Origin: Paracoccus aerius
GTDB taxonomy: Bacteria; Pseudomonadota; Alphaproteobacteria; Rhodobacterales; Rhodobacteraceae
Length of the DNA stretch: 64,000 nt
Assembly (NCBI RefSeq): GCF_014656455.1
Contig: NZ_BNCL01000004.1
Coordinates: 124,001 to 188,000 of the forward strand
Reading direction: 5' to 3'
Shown here: one piece after another, positions 42,676-50,245 of the stretch
How the letters are laid out: every line of letters starts with the position of its first letter
Numbering within the stretch: position 1 is the stretch's first letter
The notes under the pieces: generated by a model
Databases searched by the model: none
Told to the model about the DNA's origin: nothing
The model's input: only the letters and a program-made list of their open reading frames with translations
Made by a program: the position numbers and the translations under genes

Positions 42676-42830
42676 GGTCCGTCCTTTCCCAATGCCGCCC
42701 TGATAGGGCAGTCTTGTTGACTTTCCAAGATTCGATTGCTAGGCGTCAAGGGCTTCGCGCAACAAAAGGGCCGATACCGGGCGGACCCGCGCAAGATCCG
42801 CAAAATCCCGGACTGGTTTTGGAGAGAATG

Positions 42831-43700
42831 ATGACGGGCGCATATGACGATCGCGACGGCAAGATCTGGATGGACGGCGAACTGGTCGATTGGCGCGACG
42901 CGAATGTACATATCCTGACCCACGCCCTGCATTATGCAAGCTCGGTCTTCGAGGGCGAGCGGTGCTATGACGGCAAGATCTTCAAGGGCCACGAACACTC
43001 GCTGCGGCTGATCGAATCGGCCCGCCTGCTGGACATGGAATCCCCCTATTCCGCCGAGGACATCGACGCGGCCAAGGAGGCCGTGCTGAAGGCCAACGGG
43101 CTGACCAACGCCTATGTCCGCGCGGTGATGTGGCGCGGCTCGGGTCCCGACATGGGCGTGTCGGCGGCGCGCAATCCGGTTCGCATGGCAGTCGCCGTCT
43201 GGGAATGGGGCAGCTATTACGGCGACGCCAAATGGCAGGGGGCGAAGCTGGACGTGGCCAAGTGGAAGCGTCCGTCCCCCGAAACCATCCCGACCGCCGC
43301 CAAGGCCGCGGGCCTTTACATGATCTGCACCATGTCCAAGCACGCGGCCGAGGCCAAGGGATGTTCGGACGCGCTGTTCATGGACTGGGAAGGCTATGTA
43401 GCCGAGGCGACCGGCGCCAACATCTTCTTTATCAAGGACGGAGAGGTCCACACTCCCCTGGCCGACCGCTTCCTGAACGGGATCACGCGCCAGACGATCA
43501 TCCAGATGCTCAAGGACAACGGCACCACCGTCCACGAACGCCGCATCCTTCCCGAGGAACTGGAAGGCTTCCAGGAATGCTTCCTGACCGGCACCGCAGC
43601 CGAGGTCACCCCGGTGGGCCAGATCGGCGACTGGCACTTCCAGGTGGGCCAGACAACCCGCAAGGTCGCCGAGGATTACGAACGGCTGGTGCGGGCCTGA
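42831..43700 (+). CDS. ilvE: Branched-chain amino acid aminotransferase
   Basis: 289-residue fold-type IV PLP enzyme for the last step of Leu/Ile/Val synthesis. WMDGELVDWRDANVHILTHALHYASSVFEG is the conserved N-terminus (about residues 12-41), YMICTMSKHAAEAKGCSDALF contains the PLP lysine, and EATGANIFF and LNGITRQTII complete the pattern. Two ATGs are adjacent; GGAGAGA favours 42831. A strong terminator follows 23 nt after the stop. Confidence 0.94.
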   Translation: MTGAYDDRDGKIWMDGELVDWRDANVHILTHALHYASSVFEGERCYDGKIFKGHEHSLRLIESARLLDMESPYSAEDIDAAKEAVLKANGLTNAYVRAVMWRGSGPDMGVSAARNPVRMAVAVWEWGSYYGDAKWQGAKLDVAKWKRPSPETIPTAAKAAGLYMICTMSKHAAEAKGCSDALFMDWEGYVAEATGANIFFIKDGEVHTPLADRFLNGITRQTIIQMLKDNGTTVHERRILPEELEGFQECFLTGTAAEVTPVGQIGDWHFQVGQTTRKVAEDYERLVRA

Positions 43701-43723
43701 ACCGCGTTCCCCTGCTTCAACCG

Positions 43724-43752
43724 AAAAGGCTGCTCTTGTCGGGCAGCCTTTT
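43724..43752 (+). terminator. Rho-independent terminator of ilvE
   Basis: AAAAGGCTGC-TCTTGTCGG-GCAGCCTTTT: perfect 10-bp complement with A/T runs on both sides. Suited to act on both strands. Confidence 0.92.
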
Positions 43753-43809
43753 GCCTTATCCGGCTGGACGCGGAGGCTGCCGGGCGTCCGGCGGCACCGT
43801 CCTTTTCCG

Positions 43810-43998
43810 CTAGCTCAACCGGCCACGCTCGATGCGCGCATATTCCACGGCCTTCCGGTTTGTCTCGCCCCGCGTCTGGGGACGCGACCACAGCGCCACG
43901 ACGGCAGGATGGATACCCGACTCTCGCTCGTGCCGGGTGAACTCGCGCAAGCGGATCATGTCCTTCTCGTGAGGGATGTCCCTGACAGGCTTGGTCAT
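43810..43998 (-). CDS. Small basic orphan protein (62 aa)
   Basis: 62-residue, strongly charged, Arg/Glu-rich protein starting MTKPVRDIPHEKDMIRLREF; no family recognised and no membrane segment or signal peptide. AGGAGG lies 6 nt before the ATG, which supports translation. Its promoter is unusually clear (TTGAAT-16 nt-TATACA) and holds a perfect palindrome in the spacer, so I think it is a real, regulated gene. It follows ptsN on the same strand. Function unknown. Confidence 0.68.
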   Translation of the reverse strand: MTKPVRDIPHEKDMIRLREFTRHERESGIHPAVVALWSRPQTRGETNRKAVEYARIERGRLS

Positions 43999-44027
43999 CT
44001 TCGGCCTCCTGGAAAGATGGAAGCCCC

Positions 44028-44055
44028 TGTATAGGACCGAATCGGTCCAATTCAA
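44028..44055 (-). promoter_or_regulatory. Sigma-70-like promoter with a 15-bp palindromic operator in the spacer
   Basis: On the minus strand -35 TTGAAT (44055-44050) and -10 TATACA (44033-44028) are 16 nt apart. The spacer is the perfect palindrome GGACCGA-T-TCGGTCC (44034-44048) plus one base. A repressor bound there would block RNA polymerase. The half-site GGACCG resembles GACC-type operators of TetR-family repressors, but the regulator is not in the window. Confidence 0.65.
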
Positions 44056-44061
44056 AACGAT

Positions 44062-44523
44062 TCAGGCGGCCTTCACGCCCTGGGCCGCCAGAACGGCGTG
44101 CAGCGCCACCGGATCGTCATTGGCCCGCAGCTTGGCGCGCAGGTCGGTGTCGCGAAGGGTTCGGGACACAAGCGCAAGCGCCTTGAGGTGGTCGACGCCG
44201 CTGGTCTCGGGCGCCAGCAGGCCGAAGATCAGGTCGACGGGCTGGCGGTCCACGGCGTCGAAATCCAGCGGCTTGTCCAGGCGGACGAACAGGCCAACCA
44301 CCCGGTCCAGCCCGTGCAGCCGCGCATGGGGCAGCGCGACGCCCTGTCCCACGCCCGTGGGCCCCAGGCTTTCGCGTTCCTGCAGCGCATCCAGAACCTC
44401 GGTCGCGTTCAGCCCGTATTCGGCATGGGCCAGTTCCGCAAGCTCCTGGAACAGGCGCTTCTTCGAGGTGCATTGTCCCAGGGACCGGACGGCGCCGGGT
44501 TTCAGGATTTCGGTCAACTGCAT
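44062..44523 (-). CDS. ptsN: PTS IIA-like nitrogen-regulatory protein
   Basis: 153-residue EIIA(Ntr) protein. The phospho-accepting His is in GVALPHARLHGLDRVVG, and KRLFQELAELAHAEYGL and LALVSRTLRD are typical. Part of the PTS(Ntr) phosphorelay that adjusts K+ and carbon/nitrogen balance. It is downstream of hpf; start at MQLTEIL fits homologues. In many proteobacteria rpoN is in the same cluster, but is not here. Confidence 0.94.
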   Translation of the reverse strand: MQLTEILKPGAVRSLGQCTSKKRLFQELAELAHAEYGLNATEVLDALQERESLGPTGVGQGVALPHARLHGLDRVVGLFVRLDKPLDFDAVDRQPVDLIFGLLAPETSGVDHLKALALVSRTLRDTDLRAKLRANDDPVALHAVLAAQGVKAA

Positions 44524-44548
44524 CGCTTGCGTCTTTCCCAAGGCTCAA

Positions 44549-44576
44549 GCGCCCCCGCGCAGGATGCCGGGGGCGC
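44549..44576 (-). terminator. Hairpin between hpf and ptsN
   Basis: Perfect GCGCCCCCG-N10-CGGGGGCGC stem, 32 nt after the hpf stop, without a T-run. It may give partial termination or protect the hpf mRNA end, allowing different hpf and ptsN levels. Confidence 0.6.
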
Positions 44577-44608
44577 GTCAACTCTTTCGTCAGGCGTCCT
44601 GCGCGGCG

Positions 44609-45184
44609 TCAACCATTGCCGCGCGGGTCAATCCAGCCCACATTGCCGTCTTCACGGCGGTGGACGACATTGACGCCCCCGTGTTTCTCGTTGCGGAACA
44701 CCAGAAGCGGCGTGCCCGACAACTCCATCTGCATCACCGCATCTCCAACCGACAGGGTCGGCACGCGGGTCTCCATCTCGGCGATGATGATCGGTTGCAG
44801 GCCGCTGTCCTGCGATTCCCATTCATCCTCGTCGGCGGCCAGCACATACATGCCTGCCTGCCCGAATTCAACCGGCTCGGACCTGTCCTTGTGATGGTCC
44901 TTCAGGCGGCGCTTGTAGCGGCGAAGCTGCTTGTCCATCTTCTCGCGGCAGGCCTCGAAGGCGGCATAGATCTCGGTGGCGCTGCCACGGGCCGTCACGT
45001 TCAGCCCGGTGGACAGGTGCACCACGGCGTCGCACAGGAACTGGTGGGCATCCTTCGAGAAGGTCACCGTGGCATCCGTGGGGCGCTGCGAATACTTGTC
45101 GATCGTTCCGCCCAGTTCCGTCTTCACATGCGTCGAAAGCGCATCGCCGATGTCGATCTGTTTTCCGCTGATGGTATAGCGCAT
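44609..45184 (-). CDS. hpf: Ribosome hibernation promoting factor, long form
   Basis: 191-residue long HPF that dimerises 70S ribosomes in stationary phase. The N-terminal domain (about 1-100) has ISGKQIDIGDALSTHVKTEL and basic REKMDKQLRRYKRRLKDH. The C-terminal dimerisation domain (about 130-190) has LSVGDAVMQMELSGTPLLVFRNEKHGGVNVVHRREDGNVGWIDP (residues about 147-188). I start at ATG 45184, 6 nt from AGAGGA; an ATG 6 nt upstream has no room for a ribosome site. A perfect EcfG-type promoter match lies about 60 nt upstream. Confidence 0.94.
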   Translation of the reverse strand: MRYTISGKQIDIGDALSTHVKTELGGTIDKYSQRPTDATVTFSKDAHQFLCDAVVHLSTGLNVTARGSATEIYAAFEACREKMDKQLRRYKRRLKDHHKDRSEPVEFGQAGMYVLAADEDEWESQDSGLQPIIIAEMETRVPTLSVGDAVMQMELSGTPLLVFRNEKHGGVNVVHRREDGNVGWIDPRGNG

Positions 45185-45245
45185 CGTCATTCCTCTCGGT
45201 TGCCCGTTACCGTATGCGCCGGCCCGTCTGCCGGCACAGGGCGGA

Positions 45246-45270
45246 AACGGGGGTGGCGGGATACGGTTCC
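45246..45270 (-). promoter_or_regulatory. Candidate EcfG (general stress) promoter of hpf
   Basis: GGAAC (45270-45266), 16 nt, CGTT (45249-45246), an exact match to the GGAAC-N16/17-CGTT pattern for EcfG-type sigma factors of alphaproteobacteria. The -10 lies 61 nt before the hpf start. The rest of the 177-nt gap holds a GCCGGC-CCGTCT-GCCGGC hairpin. Confidence 0.6.
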
Positions 45271-45361
45271 TGCCGCACCCGCATGAGTCAATCTGGTGAC
45301 AGGCCGCGTCCTCTGTCAACGGGGCGCGGGCCCCGGCCGGACAATTTCGCGCGGGCGCCTG

Positions 45362-46111
45362 TCAGGCCATGCGGAAACTCTCGCCCAGATAGACCTCGCG
45401 GACCCGCGCGTCCGCGACAATGTCCTCGGTCGATCCGGACATGAGGACCGTCCCGTCATGGAGGATATAGGCCCGGTCGACGATGCCCAGCGTCTCGCGC
45501 ACATTGTGGTCGGTGATCAGCACGCCGATGCCCCGCGACTTGAGATCATGGACCAAGCCGCGAATCTCGCCCACCGCGATGGGATCGACGCCCGCGAAAG
45601 GTTCGTCCAGCAGCAGGAAGCTGGGATCCGAGGCCAGGCAGCGCGCGATCTCGGCCCGGCGGCGCTCGCCCCCGGACAGGGCCAGCGCGGGCGCGGCACG
45701 CAGGTGCTCGATTGAAAAATCGCCCAGCAACTCCTCCAGCCGGTCGCGGCGGTGGCGGGGATCCTCGTGGACGACCTCAAGGACGGCCATGATGTTCTGT
45801 TCGACCGAAAGCCCGCGAAAGATCGACATTTCCTGCGGCAGATAGCCGATGCCCATCCGCGCGCGGCGGAACATCGGCAGGCGCGTGGCATCCTGCCCGT
45901 CGATCAGCACCTGCCCCGCGTCGGGCGGCACAAGGCCCGCAATGCAGTAAAAGCAGGTGGTCTTGCCCGATCCGTTCGGCCCCAGAAGGGCCACGACCTC
46001 TCCGCGTGCAAGATCGACGGACACGTCGCGGATCACCGGGCGGTTGCGATAGGATTTGCGCAAGCCCCGGACCCGCAACCCCTCGCCCGTGCGCGCTTGC
46101 GCCCCACGCAT
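45362..46111 (-). CDS. lptB: LPS export ABC transporter ATP-binding protein
   Basis: 249-residue ATPase powering lipopolysaccharide transport by LptFGC. Walker A is [12 protein letters not shown]-loop [10 protein letters not shown], signature [15 protein letters not shown], Walker [15 protein letters not shown] and the switch His in [11 protein letters not shown]. The N-terminal MRGAQARTG extension is short. It overlaps lptA by 1 nt (TGATG). Confidence 0.95.
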   Translation of the reverse strand: MRGAQARTGEGLRVRGLRKSYRNRPVIRDVSVDLARGEVVALLGPNGSGKTTCFYCIAGLVPPDAGQVLIDGQDATRLPMFRRARMGIGYLPQEMSIFRGLSVEQNIMAVLEVVHEDPRHRRDRLEELLGDFSIEHLRAAPALALSGGERRRAEIARCLASDPSFLLLDEPFAGVDPIAVGEIRGLVHDLKSRGIGVLITDHNVRETLGIVDRAYILHDGTVLMSGSTEDIVADARVREVYLGESFRMA

Positions 46112-46587
46112 CAGTTGCCGCCCGGCTGCAGGACCGACCGCACCCGCCCCTGGACCTGCGCAGTCCCGGATTCGAGGTTCACCAGCATCCTGTCGCCCGT
46201 CAGCACGTTCTGCCCCTGGGTCAGCACCACATCGCCCGTCAGCGTGACATTGCCCGAGTCCACGTCATAGGTGGCAGCCTCGGCTTCGGCCGCGTCGGCT
46301 CCGGATACAAGCGTCACATTGCCCTTGGCGTCCAGCGACCGGATGCGGCTTTGCCCGCCCTCGGCATAGATCACCGTCACGCTGTCCGCCGACAGCCGCA
46401 TCTCGCCCTGGCCGATCACGACATTGCCGGTGAACACCGCGCTGCCGTCGGCCTGGTTGACCGACAGGTTGTCGGCTGCGACCTCGACCGGGGCCTGGAT
46501 GTCGGCGCGCATCCCGCCAAAGGCCACCTCCTGCGCGACAGCAGGCGGGGCGGCAAGGATCAGGGCTGTCAGCAGGGGGCGCAGCAT
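46111..46587 (-). CDS. lptA: LPS transport periplasmic protein LptA
   Basis: 158-residue OstA-like periplasmic protein that bridges inner and outer membrane. Signal peptide [19 protein letters not shown]; then [35 protein letters not shown] (described as residues about 35-69) with beta-jellyroll repeats and [19 protein letters not shown]. Lies between lptC (19 nt) and lptB. Confidence 0.92.
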   Translation of the reverse strand: MLRPLLTALILAAPPAVAQEVAFGGMRADIQAPVEVAADNLSVNQADGSAVFTGNVVIGQGEMRLSADSVTVIYAEGGQSRIRSLDAKGNVTLVSGADAAEAEAATYDVDSGNVTLTGDVVLTQGQNVLTGDRMLVNLESGTAQVQGRVRSVLQPGGN

Positions 46588-46606
46588 CGGCGTGTCCTTT
46601 GATGGG

Positions 46607-47176
46607 TCAGGGCTGGTATATCAGACGGACATCGCCCGAGAAATTCAAGATCGAAGCATCCTCGCCCGGGGCGGGCGCAAGCTCCATCCGCCGGGCCGAA
46701 AGGGTGCCGAAGGGCGCCTCGGCCTTGACGCCTTCATCGGCGGCAATGCGGGACCGGTCGGTTGCGGCATCGATGCTGGCCGCATCCAGCGTCCAGCCGG
46801 TGGATGTCGTCATGCGCACCCCGCCATCAAGCCGGATCGCGCCATCGGCCAAGCCCGCCTGCGGCGCCGTCAGGTCGGCACGCAGTCCGTCGGGGCGCTG
46901 CCAATCCAACCGCAGATCCTGCGCCTGCCCACCTCCCTGTCCCGGCATTGCCTCAGATGCGCGCAGGGTCAACTGGGCGCCGTCATCGGTCACGCCGGCA
47001 TATTCGGGCGACACCAGCCGAGGATCGCGGGCCATCGCCTGGGCATCCACATCGGCATAGGGGATCTGCGATTCGCTGTCCCCCCCGCGCGAGAACAGGA
47101 ACAGCGTGGACAGCATCGCAAGCGCCGCCAAAGGCAGCAGCACGCGCAACCAGCGAACGACACGGGTGCGGTTCAT
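46607..47176 (-). CDS. lptC: LPS export protein LptC
   Basis: 189-residue bitopic membrane protein. A single N-terminal membrane helix (VLLPLAALAMLSTLFLF, about 12-28) anchors a periplasmic beta-jellyroll domain; NPRLVSPEYAG-like ARDPRLVSPEYAGVTDDG, and FSGDVRLIYQ at the end are consistent with LptC. Identification rests largely on its place between kdsD and lptA, as LptC sequences vary strongly. Confidence 0.88.
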   Translation of the reverse strand: MNRTRVVRWLRVLLPLAALAMLSTLFLFSRGGDSESQIPYADVDAQAMARDPRLVSPEYAGVTDDGAQLTLRASEAMPGQGGGQAQDLRLDWQRPDGLRADLTAPQAGLADGAIRLDGGVRMTTSTGWTLDAASIDAATDRSRIAADEGVKAEAPFGTLSARRMELAPAPGEDASILNFSGDVRLIYQP

Positions 47177-47196
47177 GGGCGGGTCCGGTTCATCGG

Positions 47197-48141
47197 CTAG
47201 ACGATCCCCGCACGAAGGCAGTCATGGATATGCAGGATGCCCTGCGGCATCCCATCCGCCACCGCGAACAGGCAGGTGATCTTGCGGTCCTGCATCTGCG
47301 CAAGGGCGGCTTCGGCCAAGGCATCGGGCGCAATGACCCGGGGACCGGGCGTCATCACCTCGGATGCCCGGTGATCCAGCAGGCCCTGCATGTGGCGGCG
47401 CAGGTCGCCGTCGGTGATGATGCCCACCAGACGCCCTGCCTCATCCGTCACGCCGGTCACGCCATAGCCCTTCTGGCTGATGACCAGAAGCGCATCCGAC
47501 ATCGGCGCATCCTGTGGCACCAGGGGCATGTCGCGATGCATCAGGTCGCCGACCTTGGCCAGCCGCGCGCCCAGCTTTCCGCCGGGATGGAAGGTGCGGA
47601 AATGCTCGGGGGTGAACTCGCGGTGCTCCATCAGTGCCACCGCCAGGGCATCGCCCAGGGCCAGCGTCATGGTGGTGGACGTGGTGGGCACGATGCCGTT
47701 GCCGCAGGCCTCGGGCGCCAGGGGCAGCACAAGCGCCACATCCGCCTGCCGCAGCAAGGTCGACTGGGCACGCGAAGCGACCCCGATCAGCGGGATCCTG
47801 AAGCGGCGGGTATGGGCAATCAGGTCGGCAAGCTCTGGCGTCTCGCCGCTGTTGGACAGGACAAGGGCCACGTCGGCCTGCGTGACCATGCCCAGATCGC
47901 CATGGCTCGCCTCGGCCGGATGGACGAACTGCGCGGGCGTGCCGGTGGATGCCAGCGTGGCCGCGATCTTGCGCCCGACATGGCCCGACTTGCCCATGCC
48001 CGACACGATCACCCGCCCCCGCGCGCCCAGGATCAGATCGACCGCACGGGCGAAATCGCCGTTCAGCCCCTCGGCCAGCACGGCCAGCCCCTGAGCCTCG
48101 GTCAGGATCACGCGCCGCGCCGTTTCCAGATAATCGCTCAA
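47197..48141 (-). CDS. kdsD: Arabinose-5-phosphate isomerase (KpsF/GutQ/KdsD)
   Basis: 314-residue enzyme giving arabinose-5-phosphate for Kdo. The SIS domain (about 30-170) has VSGMGKSGHVGRKIAATLASTGTP and HPAEASHGDLG; two CBS domains follow (about 200-314). The start is TTG, 7 nt from GAAGAAGG contributed by repeat copy B. Its place directly before lptCAB fits lipopolysaccharide synthesis. Confidence 0.93.
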   Translation of the reverse strand: MSDYLETARRVILTEAQGLAVLAEGLNGDFARAVDLILGARGRVIVSGMGKSGHVGRKIAATLASTGTPAQFVHPAEASHGDLGMVTQADVALVLSNSGETPELADLIAHTRRFRIPLIGVASRAQSTLLRQADVALVLPLAPEACGNGIVPTTSTTMTLALGDALAVALMEHREFTPEHFRTFHPGGKLGARLAKVGDLMHRDMPLVPQDAPMSDALLVISQKGYGVTGVTDEAGRLVGIITDGDLRRHMQGLLDHRASEVMTPGPRVIAPDALAEAALAQMQDRKITCLFAVADGMPQGILHIHDCLRAGIV

Positions 48142-48148
48142 ACCGCCG

Positions 48149-48200
48149 CCTTCTTCTTCACGGAAATATCCTCAGGGGTCCGGGGGCGGAAAACCCCCGG
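48149..48200 (-). repeat. Dispersed intergenic element, copy B
   Basis: Minus strand: CCGGGGG/CCCCCGG hairpin (48180-48186 with 48194-48200) just after the RNase D stop, then GACCCCTGAGGATATTT and CCGTGAAGAAGAAGG. The 25-nt core differs from copy A at one base and again ends as the ribosome site of the next gene. Confidence 0.75.
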
Positions 48201-48210
48201 CCTTGCCCAT

Positions 48211-48825
48211 CTAATGCCGGAAGATGTCGTTTTCATCCCCCCAGCCCAGCAGGTCCAGATGGGCGCGGGCGGGCAGGAAATCGAAGCAGGCCTGGGCAAG
48301 ACCGATCCGGTTCTCGCGCCGCAGCCGTTCTTCCAAGGCTTCCTTCAGCTTGTGCAGGTGCAGCACGTCGGAGGCCGCATATTCCAGTTGCGCATCCGTC
48401 AGATCCGGCGCGCCCCAGTCGCTCGTCTGCTGCTGCTTGCTGACATCGACGCCCACCAACTCGCTCAGCAAGTATTTCAGTCCGTGCCGGTCGGTATAGG
48501 TGCGCACCAGCTTGGACGCGATCTTGGTGCACCAGACCGGCGCCGTGACGACGCCAAAGGCGTTTTCCAGGGCGGCGATGTCGAAGCGGCCGAAATGGAA
48601 CAGCTTCAGGACCTTGGGATCGGTCAGCATCCGGCACAGGTTCGGCGCCTCGGTCTGGCCGCGCTCGATCTGGACCAGATGCGCGTCCCCGTCGCCCGAC
48701 GACAGCTGCACCAGGCACAGCCGGTCGCGCCGGGGATCAAGGCCCATCGTCTCGGTGTCGATGGCCACCACTGGGCCAAGCGTCAGGTCATCGGGAAGGT
48801 CGTTGGGGTAAAGATGTATGCTCAT
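48211..48825 (-). CDS. Ribonuclease D-type 3'-5' exonuclease
   Basis: 204-residue DEDDy exonuclease domain. Asp/Glu in VAIDTETMGL, Asp in LFHFGRFDIAAL, and YAASDVLHLHKL with the catalytic Tyr and Asp. It has no HRDC domain, so it is about half the length of E. coli RNase D; such short forms are common in alphaproteobacteria. It probably trims structured RNA. It is followed by kdsD through repeat copy B. Confidence 0.9.
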   Translation of the reverse strand: MSIHLYPNDLPDDLTLGPVVAIDTETMGLDPRRDRLCLVQLSSGDGDAHLVQIERGQTEAPNLCRMLTDPKVLKLFHFGRFDIAALENAFGVVTAPVWCTKIASKLVRTYTDRHGLKYLLSELVGVDVSKQQQTSDWGAPDLTDAQLEYAASDVLHLHKLKEALEERLRRENRIGLAQACFDFLPARAHLDLLGWGDENDIFRH

Positions 48826-48921
48826 CGCGTCGTCCGTCCGGGCCAAGGCTGTGATGGCGCCCCTCTCATCAGAAAGCGGCGCGGCATTCCAGCCTTATTC
48901 GCGCGACCGGCGATGCGGGAA

Positions 48922-48953
48922 GGCTGGCCGGGGCGCAGGACCGCCGGCCAGCC
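48922..48953 (-). terminator. Hairpin after the exported duplicated-motif gene
   Basis: GGCTGGCCGG-N12-CCGGCCAGCC, a perfect 10-bp stem beginning 7 nt after the stop at 48960, followed on the minus strand by TTCC. Likely terminator of that gene. Confidence 0.75.
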
Positions 48954-48959
48954 CGCTTG

Positions 48960-49499
48960 TCAGGCTGATCCGGCAGCCTGGACGGCCTTCATGCAGGTGT
49001 CTTCATCCCCTGCGGCAAGCGCGTCCCGTGCCGCCTGGATATGCGCCTCGCGGGTCGAGGCATCGCTGGAAGCCTCGGTGCTTCCGCCGTTGGTGGCGGC
49101 TGCCGTCGCCTGCTCGGTCGCCGTGGGCTGGCCCTCCTGCTGGGCCTGCGCATCCGCGCCCGACATGGCAATGCCTGCCTGCTGGCCCGAATCCCCCTCA
49201 AGCGGGGCGTGCGATCCATCCTTGGCAATGCCTTCGGCATCCGCCGAGGCCTCGCCCGAAGCGGCCGGTGCCGCGCTGTTCATTCCGGCATCGGCGGCGG
49301 TTTCCGTTGCGCTGTCCGTGGCCGACGCCCCATCCGATGATCCTTCCAGCGGCGCCAGCGATCCGTCCTTCGAGATTCCTTCCGAGGCAGTCTCTCCCCC
49401 GGTCAGTCGGGCAAGTTCCGCCGCGCAGTCAGCCTGGGCCGACATGGCGGTCATCGCAAGGAATGCGCTGCCCGCCACCCAAGTCAAAGTGGTCTTCAT
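48960..49499 (-). CDS. Exported acidic protein with duplicated KDGS-x-APLEG motif
   Basis: 179 residues, family not recognised. A signal peptide covers residues 1-23 (ends SAQA). The mature part is Ala/Ser/Glu-rich with two copies of a 16-residue motif: SEGISKDGSLAPLEGS at 39-54 and AEGIAKDGSHAPLEGD at 88-103. Cys25 and Cys169 could form one disulfide. The C-terminus (REAHIQAARDALAAGDEDTC) is helical. GGAGG lies 6 nt before the ATG. A perfect GGAAC-N16-CGTT match lies 47 nt upstream, suggesting a stress-induced periplasmic protein. Function unknown. Confidence 0.78.
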   Translation of the reverse strand: MKTTLTWVAGSAFLAMTAMSAQADCAAELARLTGGETASEGISKDGSLAPLEGSSDGASATDSATETAADAGMNSAAPAASGEASADAEGIAKDGSHAPLEGDSGQQAGIAMSGADAQAQQEGQPTATEQATAAATNGGSTEASSDASTREAHIQAARDALAAGDEDTCMKAVQAAGSA

Positions 49500-49546
49500 T
49501 TCATCCTCCCGGAACATGACGCGCCTGCCTGGGGCGCATGGCCCGG

Positions 49547-49571
49547 AACGCCCCCATCCGCCCGATGTTCC
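49547..49571 (-). promoter_or_regulatory. Candidate EcfG (general stress) promoter
   Basis: GGAAC (49571-49567), 16 nt, CGTT (49550-49547), upstream of the exported duplicated-motif protein. The -10 ends 47 nt before the ATG. It is the same spacing as the site in front of hpf. Confidence 0.6.
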
Positions 49572-49618
49572 AGAAAACCGGGAAGGCATCACTTAAGTCG
49601 TAGATGTCCCTTGCGCGG

Positions 49619-50245
49619 TCAGTCCTGCAAGGCCGACCAGGCGTCCATGAAGGCGCGGGCCTTTTCGCCTGTCTCGGCCGCCGCCTGCCCCGGCTTGTAA
49701 AGCGCCGATCCCAACCCGAAGCCGTTCGCCCCCGCGCGCAGATAGACCGCCATCGTGTCGGGCGCGATCCCGCCCACGGGCAGCAGCCGCGCCTCGCGCG
49801 GCAGCACCGCCCGCATGGCCTTGACAGCGGCGGGGGGGATCATCTCGGCCGGGAACAGCTTCAGGGCGGCGGCACCGGCTTCGAGGGCGGCAAAGGCTTC
49901 GCTGACGGTGCCGACGCCGGGGCAATAGGCGAGGTTCAGCCGCCGCGCCTCGGCGGCGACGCACGGGTCAAAATTGGGGGCGATGATGATGCGCCCCCCG
50001 GCATCCGCCACGGCGCGCACCTGTTCGGCCGTCAGAACCGTGCCCGCGCCGACGACCGCATCGGGGGCGGCGGCAACCATGCGGGCGATGCTGTCCAGCG
50101 GATCGGGCGAGTTCAGCGGCACTTCAAGGATCGTGAAGCCCGCCCCGGTCAGGGCGCTCGCGGTTTCCGCGGCCTCATCCGGGCGCAGACCCCGCAGGAT
50201 CGCGATCATCGGGTTCGCGGCAAAAGCTGTGTCGAGGTCGGTCAT
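49619..50245 (-). CDS. dgoA: 2-dehydro-3-deoxy-6-phosphogalactonate aldolase
   Basis: Splits KDPGal into pyruvate and glyceraldehyde-3-phosphate. 208-residue class I aldolase of the KDPG/KHG family: ILRGLRPDEA, EVPLNSPDPLDSI, VGAGTVLTAEQV and the Schiff-base Lys in ALKLFPAEMI; RP-to-EVPLNSP rather than EVTLRTP indicates the galactonate type. Last gene of the sugar operon; the ATG overlaps dgoK. Confidence 0.92.
   Translation of the reverse strand: MTDLDTAFAANPMIAILRGLRPDEAAETASALTGAGFTILEVPLNSPDPLDSIARMVAAAPDAVVGAGTVLTAEQVRAVADAGGRIIIAPNFDPCVAAEARRLNLAYCPGVGTVSEAFAALEAGAAALKLFPAEMIPPAAVKAMRAVLPREARLLPVGGIAPDTMAVYLRAGANGFGLGSALYKPGQAAAETGEKARAFMDAWSALQD

Noticed and set aside
43676-44050. 124-codon minus frame overlapping the 62-residue gene
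   Set aside because: It runs through the ilvE terminator and has no ribosome site; the 62-residue frame has AGGAGG.
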